From: Caldimonas caldifontis
GTDB taxonomy: Bacteria; Pseudomonadota; Gammaproteobacteria; Burkholderiales; Burkholderiaceae_C
Length of the DNA: 64,000 bases
Direction of reading: 5' to 3'
Assembly (NCBI RefSeq): GCF_002930615.1
Contig: NZ_PSNX01000008.1
Span: 1 to 64,000 of the forward strand
A program made the position numbers and the translations under genes. The notes below the pieces were generated by a model. It had not been told where the DNA came from. It searched no databases and was given only the letters and a program-made list of their open reading frames with translations. Positions 43,357 to 54,746 of this stretch are shown here, in pieces (position 1 is the first letter of the stretch; each line of letters begins with the position of its first letter).

Positions 43357-44465
43357 GTCAGAGGCTTCAGCGCGAGGCAGCGCGGCCCCGCGGGTGTGGC
43401 CGGCCCGGTGATGCCGGCGCAGGGTTCGGCCAGCATCAGCGCCAGGCGGCGCAGGGCCTGCCAGGGTTCGGCGGGCCAGTCGGGGTGGGGCAGGCCCTTG
43501 ACCAGGCCATCGCAGACCTGGGCGGCGTGCAGCAGCGCGGCCAGGGTGGTGTCGGTGAGCCGCGGCAGGGCCCGCTCGTAGAGCTTCTCCTTCACACCCC
43601 AGACCCGGTTCTCGCGCAGCGCCATGGGCAGCGGACGGCCCGCGGCCACGGCGTCCTTCACGCGCTTGAGTGCGCGGATGTCCTCGGCCAGCGTCCAGTG
43701 CACCAGCACGGCGGCCTCGCCCTCGGCCTCCAGGCCGTCGAGCATGCGCAGCACGCGGCCCACCTGGCCGGCCAGCACGGCTTCGGCGAGCTTGAAGACG
43801 TCGTAGCGCGCCACGTTCAGCACGGCCGCCTCCACCTGCTCGAAGCTCAGCTCGCCTTCGGGGTAGAGCAGGGCGAGCTTCTGGATTTCCTGGTGGGCGG
43901 CCAGCAGGTTGCCTTCCACGCGATCCGCGAAGAAGGCGAGTGTGCGCTGCCCGGCCTCGCCGGCCTGCACGCGCTGGCCCTGGGCCGACAGGCGCTGGGC
44001 GATCCATTGGGGCAGCACTCGGCGCTCGATGGGGTCGATGCGCAGGCTCACACCGGCAGCGTCGAGCGCGCTGAACCAGGCGCTGGCCTGTGTGGCCTTG
44101 TCCAGCCGCGGCAGCGTGACGAGCGTGACTACGTCCTCGCCCAGCCCGCCCTGCACGGCTTGCGCATAGCGCTGCAGGGCCTCGGAGCCTTCCTTGCCGG
44201 GCTTGCCGCCGGGGATGCGGATCTCGACGATGCGCTTGCTGGCGAACAGCGACAGCGCCTGCGCGCCGGCCAGCAGTTCGCTCCAGTCGAAATGGGCGCC
44301 GGCCACGGTGTAGACGCTGCGTTCGGTGTGCCCGGCGGCGCGGGCGGCCGCACGGATGGCATCCGCCGCCTCCTGCGCCAGCAGGGGTTCGTCGCCATGC
44401 AGGGTGTAGAGCCCGCGCAGGCCCTGGCGCAGGTGCTGGGGCAGTTGATCGAGGCGCAGCTGCAT
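43350..44465 (-). CDS. holA: DNA polymerase III delta subunit
   Basis: A 371-residue clamp-loader subunit. The N-terminus MQLRLDQLPQHL...LYTLHGDEPLLAQEAADAIRAAA is typical of HolA. It is followed by the AAA+-like region (LFASKRIVEIRIPGGKPGKEG) and the C-terminal collar (EGNLLAAHQEIQKLALLYPEG, ARYDVFKLAEAVLAG, VHWTLAEDIRAL). Delta opens the beta clamp for loading on DNA. It lies five bases after lptE in the leuS-lptE-holA operon. Confidence 0.93.
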   Translation of the reverse strand: MQLRLDQLPQHLRQGLRGLYTLHGDEPLLAQEAADAIRAAARAAGHTERSVYTVAGAHFDWSELLAGAQALSLFASKRIVEIRIPGGKPGKEGSEALQRYAQAVQGGLGEDVVTLVTLPRLDKATQASAWFSALDAAGVSLRIDPIERRVLPQWIAQRLSAQGQRVQAGEAGQRTLAFFADRVEGNLLAAHQEIQKLALLYPEGELSFEQVEAAVLNVARYDVFKLAEAVLAGQVGRVLRMLDGLEAEGEAAVLVHWTLAEDIRALKRVKDAVAAGRPLPMALRENRVWGVKEKLYERALPRLTDTTLAALLHAAQVCDGLVKGLPHPDWPAEPWQALRRLALMLAEPCAGITGPATPAGPRCLALKPLTQ

Positions 44466-44470
44466 GGGGC

Positions 44471-44968
44471 TCAGCGCTGCAGGGCGGCCAGCCGCCGCAC
44501 CACCTGGGCAGCGATGTCTTCGCGCATGCTGCGGGCCAGCTGCGCTTCTTCGCTTTCCTTGGCCAGGGCGGCGGTTTCGCTGTAGCTCATCAGCTGGTTC
44601 TGCTCGATCATGGTCTCGCGCAGCCACTCCTCGCCGTCGCCGGTGCGCAAGCGAAAGCGCAGGCGGGCCGTCAGCGACAGCTCGCGCACCTGGCCCGCGG
44701 CCGTGCGGCTGCTCACGGTGCGGTTGAAGCTGTCCTCGAGCACGTCGAACAGGGCATCGGCCTGGCGCGGGTCGTCCACGAGCTGCAGGTCGGGCACCGT
44801 CGCCAGCTGGCGGCGCAGCTCCTGACCCAGCGGCGAGAGGGGATCGAAGCCCAGACGCAGACGCCGGAAGGGCAGGGCCGTGGTGCCACGCAGCCGGAAG
44901 CCGCAGCCACCGAGCAGGCTCAGCGCGATCAGGCTGGACAGGGAGCGGCGGGAGACACGCAGCCCCAC
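44471..44968 (-). CDS. lptE: LPS-assembly lipoprotein LptE
   Basis: A 165-residue lipoprotein from GTG 44968. The signal peptide ends at LLGGC (Cys22), and GFRLRGTTALPFRRLRLGFDPLSPL is the LptE start. It plugs the LptD barrel and helps it fold. It starts three bases after the leuS stop and precedes holA, the conserved leuS-lptE-holA order. Confidence 0.93.
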   Translation of the reverse strand: MGLRVSRRSLSSLIALSLLGGCGFRLRGTTALPFRRLRLGFDPLSPLGQELRRQLATVPDLQLVDDPRQADALFDVLEDSFNRTVSSRTAAGQVRELSLTARLRFRLRTGDGEEWLRETMIEQNQLMSYSETAALAKESEEAQLARSMREDIAAQVVRRLAALQR

Positions 44969-44971
44969 GGC

Positions 44972-47815
<2,844 letters not shown>

Positions 47816-47817
47816 GT

Positions 47818-49293
47818 TCAGGATAACAAGTCTGGGCGTCCGTTGGTCGCATCCCCGGTGGGTTTGCTGTAAACCATGTTGCGCTTGCCTCGGTTCGGAT
47901 CCGCCACCAGCAGGCCTTGTTCAACCCAGCGCCTCAACTGCTTGGAAGCCTTCAGGGTATCGAGGTTGGCGATCCGACATAGATCGCCATTGGCGATCGG
48001 GCCGTTCCGGTCGATCCAATCGCTGACCTGCTCCCAGACAGGGGGGCGCTCTTCGTTGAGCAGCGTGACAATGATGGCTTCCTGCGCCTGCTCGCGCAGT
48101 TCGCGGTACTGGGGTGGATAGAGGTTTCCAGCACGCATCAGGCTGAACATCATTCGAACGCCCTCGCCCGCGTCGACATTTGGGGGCTCGGGGAACTCCC
48201 GAAGGTTGGTCGCAATGAGTGGGTTGCGGGCGAAGGACCCGGCGCGGTGAACGGTCGCCGGCGTGATTCGTCCCGGGAAAAGGCCGGGACTGAGCACTTC
48301 GATCCGGTTGTCAAAGATGCGAACCTCGATTTCGCGGTTCAGTCGATAGTCGCGGTGGATGACCGCATTCGTCAAGGCTTCCTTGATGACGCGTTCTGGA
48401 TAGCGATGGATCGTGCGGAAGCCGGATGCAGCAAGGGTGAGGCCGCCCGCCAGTTCGTCGAGCACGTGGGCGTGCGTCTGGGAGATCAAGTGATAGAGTG
48501 GACCTGAGAGTGTCTTTGGAGGCTTTCTCAGATTGGGCACTTCCTCGTTCGCGATCATGTTGCCGCGATAGTGGAACACCCGCACATCGGCGCGGGTGCC
48601 GCCCGCTGCCAGCAAGGCGCCTGGATGATCAGCGAACAGGAGCACAGCCGCGCGCAATGGCCGCAGTTCACCGCCCACCTTCTTTGCCAGTCCGATCCGG
48701 TAGAGCTGGTCGGCGATACCAGTGGGGGCCAGTCCTCTGCCGCGCAGGTACAGACGCCATGTGTCCGTCACCAGCAGATCGAAGTCCACATCGACGGGTT
48801 CGGACTCTGCGCTGCGGACGCCACGCCGATACGACAGTTCGGTGATCTCGGATGCGGACATCTCGCGGTTGCTGGCCTGACCCCTCGTCCAGGTGCCGTC
48901 ATCGAGAATGGAGTGCACTTTGTCGCTTGCGGGAACGTGCAATGCCACCAAGGACCCCTGGCTGCCGTCGCGCAGAGTGCAAGGAACGCGGAAGATCTGG
49001 GTGCCGTCAACGGCCGGCAGGAGATGAGTGCCCAGCTTGCGTATGAGCTCATCAACAGCTTCCTGGTTCTCTTCGACGCCATAGAGCCGTTGAGGGCCTC
49101 GGGCTTTCGACGGGTCCTCGACACCCAGCACCAGCCAACCGCCAGTCGTGTTGGCGAATGCGCAGACAGTTTCCAGCGCTTTGCCAACCATCTTGCCCGA
49201 GACGCGCTTTGTCTCAAGACGAATGGATTCATGCCCCGAAAGCACCCAGGAGATCAGCGAGCCGATCCAGGCTTCATCGGTCACGAGGTTCAT
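47818..49293 (-). CDS. AlbA_2/Schlafen-domain ATP-binding regulator
   Basis: A 491-residue protein. Residues 20-140 are an AlbA_2 (Schlafen-like) domain: HESIRLETKRVSG, ALETVCAFANTTGGWLVLGVED. About residues 300-400 match the GHKL-type HATPase_c_4 domain (RYPERVIKEALTNAVIHRDYRLNREIEVRIFDNRIEVLSPG, then GRITPATVHR). The C-terminal 90 residues look like a winged helix (WIDRNGPIANGDLCRIANLDTLKASKQLRRWVEQGLL). Such proteins are annotated as ATP-binding transcriptional regulators and often sit on islands. It is less GC-rich than dapB and leuS on either side and interrupts their usual neighbourhood. Function unknown. Confidence 0.85.
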   Translation of the reverse strand: MNLVTDEAWIGSLISWVLSGHESIRLETKRVSGKMVGKALETVCAFANTTGGWLVLGVEDPSKARGPQRLYGVEENQEAVDELIRKLGTHLLPAVDGTQIFRVPCTLRDGSQGSLVALHVPASDKVHSILDDGTWTRGQASNREMSASEITELSYRRGVRSAESEPVDVDFDLLVTDTWRLYLRGRGLAPTGIADQLYRIGLAKKVGGELRPLRAAVLLFADHPGALLAAGGTRADVRVFHYRGNMIANEEVPNLRKPPKTLSGPLYHLISQTHAHVLDELAGGLTLAASGFRTIHRYPERVIKEALTNAVIHRDYRLNREIEVRIFDNRIEVLSPGLFPGRITPATVHRAGSFARNPLIATNLREFPEPPNVDAGEGVRMMFSLMRAGNLYPPQYRELREQAQEAIIVTLLNEERPPVWEQVSDWIDRNGPIANGDLCRIANLDTLKASKQLRRWVEQGLLVADPNRGKRNMVYSKPTGDATNGRPDLLS

Positions 49294-49308
49294 GCGCGGG
49301 GCGACAAG

Positions 49309-50127
49309 TCAGCGCATGCCCAGCACGTCGTCCATGCCGAACAGGCCGCGCGGCTGCGTGGCCAGGAAGCGCACGGCGCGCAGGCTGCCCTGGGCGTAGG
49401 TGGCGCGGCTGCCGGACTTGTGCGTGATCTCGATGCGCTCGCCGGTGCCGGCAAACAGCACGGTGTGGTCGCCCACGATGTCGCCGCCACGCACGGTGGC
49501 AAAGCCGATGGTGGAGGGGTCGCGCTCGCCGGTCACACCTTCGCGGCCGTAGACGGCGCATTGCGTGAGGTCGCGGCCCAGAGCCTGTGCCACCACCTCG
49601 CCCATCTTGAGCGCGGTGCCGCTGGGGGCATCGACCTTGTGGCGGTGATGGGCCTCGATGATCTCGATGTCGTAACCCTGCGCGAGCGCCTTCGCGGCTG
49701 TCTCGAGCAGCTTGAGCACCACGTTGACGCCCACGCTCATGTTGGGGGCCATCACGATCGCGATGTCCTGTGCGATGCGGGCGATCTCGGCTTTTTCGGC
49801 CTCGGAAAAGCCGGTGGTGCCGATCACGGCCTTCACGCCCAGTTCGCGGCACACCTGCAGGTGGGCCAGCGTGCCCTCGGGGCGGGTGAAGTCGATCAGG
49901 AAGCGCGCATCCTTCAGGCCCGCGCGGAGTTCGGCGCCGATGGTCACACCGGTGGTCTTGCCCAGGAAGGCACCGGCGTCCTGGCCGAGCGCCGGACTGC
50001 CGTCGCGGTCGAGTGCGCCGGTGAGCTGACAGTCATCGGCGGCCAGCACGGCTTCGATCAGCATGCGGCCCATGCGGCCGGAGCTGCCGGCGATGGCGAT
50101 GCGGTGGGGAGCAGGGTTCAGGGACAT
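49309..50127 (-). CDS. dapB: 4-hydroxy-tetrahydrodipicolinate reductase
   Basis: A 272-residue DapB with the dinucleotide loop [47 protein letters not shown] and the catalytic signature [19 protein letters not shown], ending [13 protein letters not shown]. It reduces the dihydrodipicolinate intermediate to tetrahydrodipicolinate for lysine and meso-diaminopimelate. It lies seven bases after bamE in the same transcript. Confidence 0.96.
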   Translation of the reverse strand: MSLNPAPHRIAIAGSSGRMGRMLIEAVLAADDCQLTGALDRDGSPALGQDAGAFLGKTTGVTIGAELRAGLKDARFLIDFTRPEGTLAHLQVCRELGVKAVIGTTGFSEAEKAEIARIAQDIAIVMAPNMSVGVNVVLKLLETAAKALAQGYDIEIIEAHHRHKVDAPSGTALKMGEVVAQALGRDLTQCAVYGREGVTGERDPSTIGFATVRGGDIVGDHTVLFAGTGERIEITHKSGSRATYAQGSLRAVRFLATQPRGLFGMDDVLGMR

Positions 50128-50134
50128 CGGGGTC

Positions 50135-50662
50135 TCATTCCAGGGGCGGGTAGCTGCGGGTCGGGCCTTCGGGGGCCTGGGAGGCGGGGGGCGCGGCCGG
50201 CTTGGGCGCCGGCAGGGCGCGCAGTTGTTCCTCGGTGAGTTGCAGCGTGGGGGTGTTGCGTGCCTTGCGGAAGTTGTCGATGGAGGCGACGAAGGCCTCC
50301 TCGCTGGGCAGTTCGCCCGCATCCAGCCGGCTCAGGCGATCGCCGTCGAAGTAGGCGGTCACGCGGCGCTGCTGAGGCTCGGTGCCCTGGCGACGGATGG
50401 TGAAGATGTAGTCCCAGCGGTCGGCGTGGAAGGGGTCGGTGAGCAGGGGCGAGCCCAGGATCTCGCGCACCTGGGTGCGGCTCATGCCGGGGCGCACGGC
50501 CCGCGCCATCTCTGCGGTGATCACGTTGCCCTGCACCACCTCGGCCCGGTAAGGGGTGATGAGGCCCAGCACGCGGTCGCCGCCGGACGAGGCACAACCG
50601 GACAGCACCGCCAGGGCAGCGAGGGAGAGGGCCGCAAGCCCGTATCGCACAGCGAAAGGCAT
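50135..50662 (-). CDS. bamE: Outer-membrane assembly lipoprotein BamE (SmpA/OmlA)
   Basis: A 175-residue lipoprotein with lipobox VLSGC (Cys23). The BamE fold shows [52 protein letters not shown]. The C-terminal extension is proline-rich ([17 protein letters not shown]), beyond the usual domain. It is a BAM-complex subunit for beta-barrel insertion. It is divergent from fur across 122 bases, the conserved fur/omlA arrangement. Confidence 0.95.
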   Translation of the reverse strand: MPFAVRYGLAALSLAALAVLSGCASSGGDRVLGLITPYRAEVVQGNVITAEMARAVRPGMSRTQVREILGSPLLTDPFHADRWDYIFTIRRQGTEPQQRRVTAYFDGDRLSRLDAGELPSEEAFVASIDNFRKARNTPTLQLTEEQLRALPAPKPAAPPASQAPEGPTRSYPPLE

Positions 50663-50784
50663 AAGGGTATTTCTCAGGAGGGGCGCACGCCCGGGATCGG
50701 GCCCGATATCATCGGAAGATTCTACCCAGCCGGTCCGGCGCGCCCTGGCGGCGCCCTCGATGACCACACGCCTTCGGAGCGGCC

Positions 50785-51225
50785 ATGACCACCCTGGAAG
50801 AACTCAAGAGCAGCGGCCTGAAGGCCACCCTGCCCCGCATGAAGATCCTCGAGATCTTTCAGAAGGGGACGATGCGCCACATGACGGCCGAAGATGTCTT
50901 CAAGGCCCTGCTGGCCGAGGGCTCGGACATCGGCCTGGCCACGGTCTACCGTGTGCTGATGCAGTTCGAGCAGGCCGGCATCCTCTCGCGCAACCACTTC
51001 GAGGCGGGCAAGGCCGTCTTCGAGCTCAACGAGGGCAAGCACCACGACCACCTGGTGTGCGTGGTGTGCGGCCGGGTCGAGGAGTTCTATGACGCCGAGA
51101 TCGAGCGGCGTCAGCAGCACATCGCCAAGGAGCGTGGCTATGAGCTGCAGGACCACTCCCTGGCCCTGTACGTGGTGTGCGGCCGCGAGGGCTGCAAAGG
51201 CCAGCACGGCGGCGGCGAGCGTTGA
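50785..51225 (+). CDS. fur: Ferric uptake regulator Fur
   Basis: A 146-residue Fur. The winged helix is in residues 1-85 ([20 protein letters not shown]... [21 protein letters not shown]), followed by the metal-binding [10 protein letters not shown], the structural zinc [10 protein letters not shown] and a second CGREGC pair. With Fe(II) it represses iron-uptake genes. I do not see a clear 19-bp Fur box in the 122 bases shared with bamE. It converges with hprK, six bases apart. Confidence 0.96.
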   Translation: MTTLEELKSSGLKATLPRMKILEIFQKGTMRHMTAEDVFKALLAEGSDIGLATVYRVLMQFEQAGILSRNHFEAGKAVFELNEGKHHDHLVCVVCGRVEEFYDAEIERRQQHIAKERGYELQDHSLALYVVCGREGCKGQHGGGER

Positions 51226-51231
51226 GGGAGC

Positions 51232-52160
51232 CTAGAGCCCGGCGTCGTCCTGCGCCATCGCGCGCTGGTGGCGTTCGATGAATTCCTTGTAGGTGTCGAT
51301 GCCGCGCAGCTGCAGGATGGTGTTGCGCACGGCAGCTTCCACCAGCACGACACCTTGCGCACCGGCAGGCCCAGCACGTCTTCGTACAGCGGCTCGTAGG
51401 GCAGGCGCTCGAAGTCGCGCTCCATGGTTTCCTTGCGCACCAGGTGCACGATGAGCTTGAGGCGCATCTTGCGGCGCACGGCGGTCTCGCCGAAGATGGC
51501 CTTGATGTCGAGCAGGCCGATGCCGCGCACCTCCAGCAGGTTCATCAGCAGCTCGGGGCAGCGGCCTTCGATGGCCGTCTGCGAGACGCGGTACAGGTCC
51601 ACCGCATCGTCGGCCACCAGGCCGTTGCCGCGCGAGATCAGCTCCAGGCCCAGTTCGCTCTTGCCCAGCCCCGATTCCCCGGTGAGCAGCACGCCGAGCC
51701 CGAGGATGTCCATGAAGACGCCGTGGCGCGTCGTGCGCTCGGCGAAGTGCAGGGCCAGGTCGGTGCGCACCACGTCGATCACGAAGCCGGCCGATTCCTG
51801 GGTGACGAACAGCGGGATGTCGGCGCGCTCGCACATGGCCACGAGCTGGTCGGGCGGGGTCATGCCGTCGGCCACCACCAGCACGGGCGGCTCCAGCGTC
51901 ACGATGCGCGAGATGCGGCGGGCCTGGTTCTCGGGGTCGGCGTTGGCGAGATAGTCCACCTCGCGCTTGCCGACGATCTGCAGCCGGTAGGGATGGAGGT
52001 AGTTGAGATAACCCACCAGGTCGGCGGCCGACTGGGCGTCGCGCACGGCGACCTCGTCAAAGCGGCGCTCAGGGTGGGCGTGGCCGGCGATCCACTGCCA
52101 CTTCAGCTGGGTGCGGTGGGCCTCGAAGAGGGCCTCGGCGCTGATGACGGTGGGTTTCAT
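51232..52160 (-). pseudogene. hprK: HPr kinase/phosphorylase, frameshifted by an internal deletion
   Basis: Residues 1-270 (from ATG 52160) are normal HprK: Walker [15 protein letters not shown] near residue 160-170, [30 protein letters not shown] and LPVRKV. After the last Val codon (51351-51353) only two bases (51349-51350) remain before the canonical C-terminus resumes in another frame as [20 protein letters not shown]... to TAG 51232. Intact proteins carry about 11 residues there, including the conserved GRN, so about 31 bases are missing. Translation without a shift would run 70 wrong residues to 51138, inside fur. HprK phosphorylates Ser of HPr; here it is probably inactive. Confidence 0.82.
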
Positions 52161-52176
52161 GGCCGAGGAGTCGTCC

Positions 52177-52647
52177 TCACGCCACCGATTTGAGCGGTTC
52201 CCAGTTGGAGATCAGTTCGTGCACCTTCGCGGCCTCGGGCTCGGTCTTGAGGCGCTCGCGCAGTTCGCGGTCGCTGAGCAGCTCGGCGATCTCGGAGAGG
52301 ATCTCCAGGTGGCGCTGCGTGGCCGCTTCGGGCACCAGCAGGAAGATCAGCAGGCTGACCGCCTCGTCGTCAGGGGCGTCGAAAGGAATGGGCTGCTGCA
52401 CCCGCACCACGGCGGCCAGGGGGTTCTTCAGCCCCTTGATGCGCCCGTGGGGGATGGCCACGCCGTGGCCGAGGCCGGTGGAGCCCAGGCGTTCACGCGC
52501 GAAGAGGTTGTCCGTCACGGTCGCCCGGGCGATGGCGTGCTGGTTCTCGAACAGCAGACCGGCGTGCTCGAAGGCCCGCTTTTTGCTGGTGGCTTCCACG
52601 TTCACCAGCACGTTGCTGGCGGGGAGGATGGCTGCGAGACGGTTCAT
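52177..52647 (-). CDS. ptsN: PTS IIA-like nitrogen-regulatory protein PtsN (EIIA-Ntr)
   Basis: A 156-residue EIIA-Ntr with the phospho-acceptor His67 in [16 protein letters not shown], and [13 protein letters not shown] and [26 protein letters not shown]. It is the terminal phosphate acceptor of the PTS-Ntr and regulates potassium and nitrogen/carbon functions by binding. It is 16 bases before hprK, with its own upstream TATAAT box separated from hpf by a terminator. Confidence 0.95.
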   Translation of the reverse strand: MNRLAAILPASNVLVNVEATSKKRAFEHAGLLFENQHAIARATVTDNLFARERLGSTGLGHGVAIPHGRIKGLKNPLAAVVRVQQPIPFDAPDDEAVSLLIFLLVPEAATQRHLEILSEIAELLSDRELRERLKTEPEAAKVHELISNWEPLKSVA

Positions 52648-52716
52648 GCGGTCACCGCGACGGGCTTGACGGCGCTCAAGCGCCTGTGCCCACGCGTCTT
52701 CGTGACAAAACGTTGA

Positions 52717-52745
52717 ATTATAGGAAGCCCAGTGCTCACGTATAG
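52717..52745 (-). promoter_or_regulatory. Possible sigma-70 promoter for ptsN-hprK
   Basis: On the minus strand a perfect TATAAT (52717-52722) lies 70 bases before the ptsN ATG. At 17-bp spacing the -35 hexamer would be CTATAC (52740-52745), a poor match to TTGACA. The hpf terminator just upstream makes a promoter here likely. Confidence 0.5.
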
Positions 52746-52781
52746 AGCGGGCTCCCCACCGATGCGTTTCATTGTGCACAC

Positions 52782-52800
52782 CTTGCTGCGGCGCAGCAAG
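52782..52800. repeat. 8-bp palindrome in the hpf-ptsN gap
   Basis: CTTGCTGC (52782-52789) pairs perfectly with GCAGCAAG (52793-52800) around three bases, between the hpf terminator and the ptsN promoter candidate. Possible operator or second hairpin. Confidence 0.35.
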
Positions 52801-52824
52801 CGATAGCGCCTGGGTGACAGATGG

Positions 52825-52847
52825 CAAAAGGCGGCCCGCAGGCCGCC
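52825..52847 (-). terminator. Intrinsic terminator after hpf
   Basis: On the minus strand GGCGGCC and GGCCGCC (52830-52836 and 52841-52847) form a 7-bp stem with a four-base loop, followed by TTTTG. It lies 27 bases beyond the hpf stop, so hpf can be made as a short independent transcript. Confidence 0.85.
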
Positions 52848-52873
52848 ACGCTCGTTTGAATGTTGGTGTTCAC

Positions 52874-53227
52874 TTAACTCAGGGGTTCGCCCAGATCGCC
52901 ATTGAGGCGCTTGGGCGACTGGTGGTGATGGTCCTGGAGACGATCCTTGTGCTTGACCACCTGGCGGTCGAGCTTGTCCATGAGTTCGTCGATCGCGGCG
53001 TAAAGGTCTTCGTGCGAAGTCTCACAGAAGATGTCCTTGCCCTTGACGTGCAGATTGACCTCGGCTTTCTGGCGTCTTTCCTTTTCCTTCAGTTTTTCCA
53101 CGGTGAGCAGCACGCTGACGTCCACCACCTGGTCGAAATGCCTCGTGACCCGGTCGAGTTTGGTGAGCACATACTCACGCAGGGCGGGCGTCACTTCCAG
53201 ATGATGGCCACTGATCGTCAGATTCAT
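52874..53227 (-). CDS. hpf: Ribosome hibernation-promoting factor HPF/YfiA
   Basis: A 117-residue short-type HPF starting at ATG 53227 with AGGAGG upstream. The fold is visible as [53 protein letters not shown] and [38 protein letters not shown]. It binds the 30S decoding centre in stationary phase and promotes 100S dimers. rpoN, its usual upstream partner, is not in this window. Confidence 0.94.
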   Translation of the reverse strand: MNLTISGHHLEVTPALREYVLTKLDRVTRHFDQVVDVSVLLTVEKLKEKERRQKAEVNLHVKGKDIFCETSHEDLYAAIDELMDKLDRQVVKHKDRLQDHHHQSPKRLNGDLGEPLS

Positions 53228-53399
53228 AGAACCTCCTTTCCGAGGGTATCCGGGGGGCCGCGCCCCGAGGTGGTGCGCCGGCCCAGGCGGGTGCCTGGAT
53301 CCAGTGTGCTCCTGCACCACCCCCGTGACAAGACAGTGACGCAATACCTGAAACTGCCACGAGGCCGCTGTGGGCAGCCGGCCTGAACTGGGGCATGAT

Positions 53400-54620
53400 T
53401 CAAGGCTTGACGGGGGCCTGCCAGACACGCAGGCGCGAGGCCAGCCACAGGGCGGCCACACTGCACCCCAGGGCCACCCAGCCCGCGTTGCCATAGCCGG
53501 CCACATGGCCATGCGCATCGCGCGAGATCAGCAGGCCGCCCACCAGGGCCGCCACGCCCATGGCAGCCGACTGCACCGATCCGTTCAGGCTGAGGAAGCT
53601 GCCGCGCAGCTCGGGCCGCGCCGCCGCACTGATCAGGGCCATGCCTGGCACGTTGCGGCCCGAGACGAACACGAAGAAGCCGGTGGTGACGATCACCATG
53701 ACCCACAGCGGCACCGGGCCCAGGTGGGTGAGCGTCATCATCGGCACCACGGCCACCAGCGCCAGTGCCTGGAACACCTGGCGCTTGCCGAAGCGATCGG
53801 CCAGCACACCCCATAGCCGCGCCGTGAAGAAGGTCGCCACGCCGCCCACCAGGTAGATGGTGGGGACATCGGCTTCGGCGATGCCCACGTTGGCGGTGCC
53901 GTAGAGCGTGATGTAGGGAATGATGACGAAGCTGGCCCCCATCACCATGGCCGACAGTGCAAAGGCCGTCCAGTGGTTGGGCTCGGCGAGCACCCGGCCA
54001 AGGGCACGCAGCGCCGAGACACCGCGCTGGGCCTGCAGGTGGCCGTCCAGCCGTGGCAGCACGCGCAGGCTCATGGCCCAGATGCCGGCGGACAGCGCGG
54101 CGATGGCGACGAACGGCGCATGCCAGTCGAACTGCTGAGCCAGCCACAGGGAGGCGGGAACGCCGGCCACCGTGGACAGGGCGAACGAGGACATCACCAC
54201 GCCCATGGCGCGTCCCCGGCGCTCGAAGGGCACGGCGTCGGCCACCATGGTCTGCACCAGGGCGCCCAGCACGCCGCCGAAGGCGCCTGCGGCGATGCGG
54301 GCGGCCATCAGCAAGGCATAGCTGGGCGCCAGCCCGCAGGCGAGCGTGGCCAAAGCGAAGCCGGCGTAGAGCCCCAGCAGCAGGCGCTTGCGCTCGAAGC
54401 GGTCGATGTAGGTGACGGCCAAAAGGCCCGAGGCGCCAGCGGACAGGGTGTAGGCCGACACCAGCAGGCCGAACTGGGCATCGCTGATGGCGAACAGCCG
54501 CGTGAGCTGCGGGCCCAGCGGCATCATCACCATGAAATCGACGATGTGGGTGAACTGCACGCCGGCCAGGGCCAGCAGCAGCCAGCGTTCCCGCTGGGGA
54601 GCGAAGGAGGAGTCGGGCAT
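53400..54620 (-). CDS. MFS transporter (drug-efflux type)
   Basis: A 406-residue twelve-segment transporter from ATG 54620. The start [30 protein letters not shown], with an Asp in TM1, plus [10 protein letters not shown] in loop 2-3 and the motif C-like [14 protein letters not shown] in TM5 are typical of the AraJ/drug:H+ antiporter-1 group. Substrate unknown. It is divergent from the pat gene with 126 bases between. Confidence 0.9.
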   Translation of the reverse strand: MPDSSFAPQRERWLLLALAGVQFTHIVDFMVMMPLGPQLTRLFAISDAQFGLLVSAYTLSAGASGLLAVTYIDRFERKRLLLGLYAGFALATLACGLAPSYALLMAARIAAGAFGGVLGALVQTMVADAVPFERRGRAMGVVMSSFALSTVAGVPASLWLAQQFDWHAPFVAIAALSAGIWAMSLRVLPRLDGHLQAQRGVSALRALGRVLAEPNHWTAFALSAMVMGASFVIIPYITLYGTANVGIAEADVPTIYLVGGVATFFTARLWGVLADRFGKRQVFQALALVAVVPMMTLTHLGPVPLWVMVIVTTGFFVFVSGRNVPGMALISAAARPELRGSFLSLNGSVQSAAMGVAALVGGLLISRDAHGHVAGYGNAGWVALGCSVAALWLASRLRVWQAPVKP

Positions 54621-54746
54621 GGGGCTGCACTCTAGCAAGGCTCGGCGATGGATGCGGTCTTGACAGGCATCAAGCCCTGAGCCGGCCATCCCGACACACT
54701 GCCTCTTTAGACTTGCAGCGACTTCGGCCCATCGCAAAGGATCCCC

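Noticed and set aside
50663-50784. A Fur box for autoregulation between bamE and fur
   Set aside because: No stretch resembles the 19-bp AT-rich consensus closely enough to call.
51138-51231. Extension of the hprK frame into fur
   Set aside because: The residues after 51350 in that frame are unlike any HprK. The true C-terminus is in another frame and ends at 51232.
53360-53385. A TGGCA...TTGC pattern upstream of hpf as a sigma-54 promoter
   Set aside because: The GG-to-GC spacing is 14 rather than 10 bases, incompatible with sigma-54 recognition.
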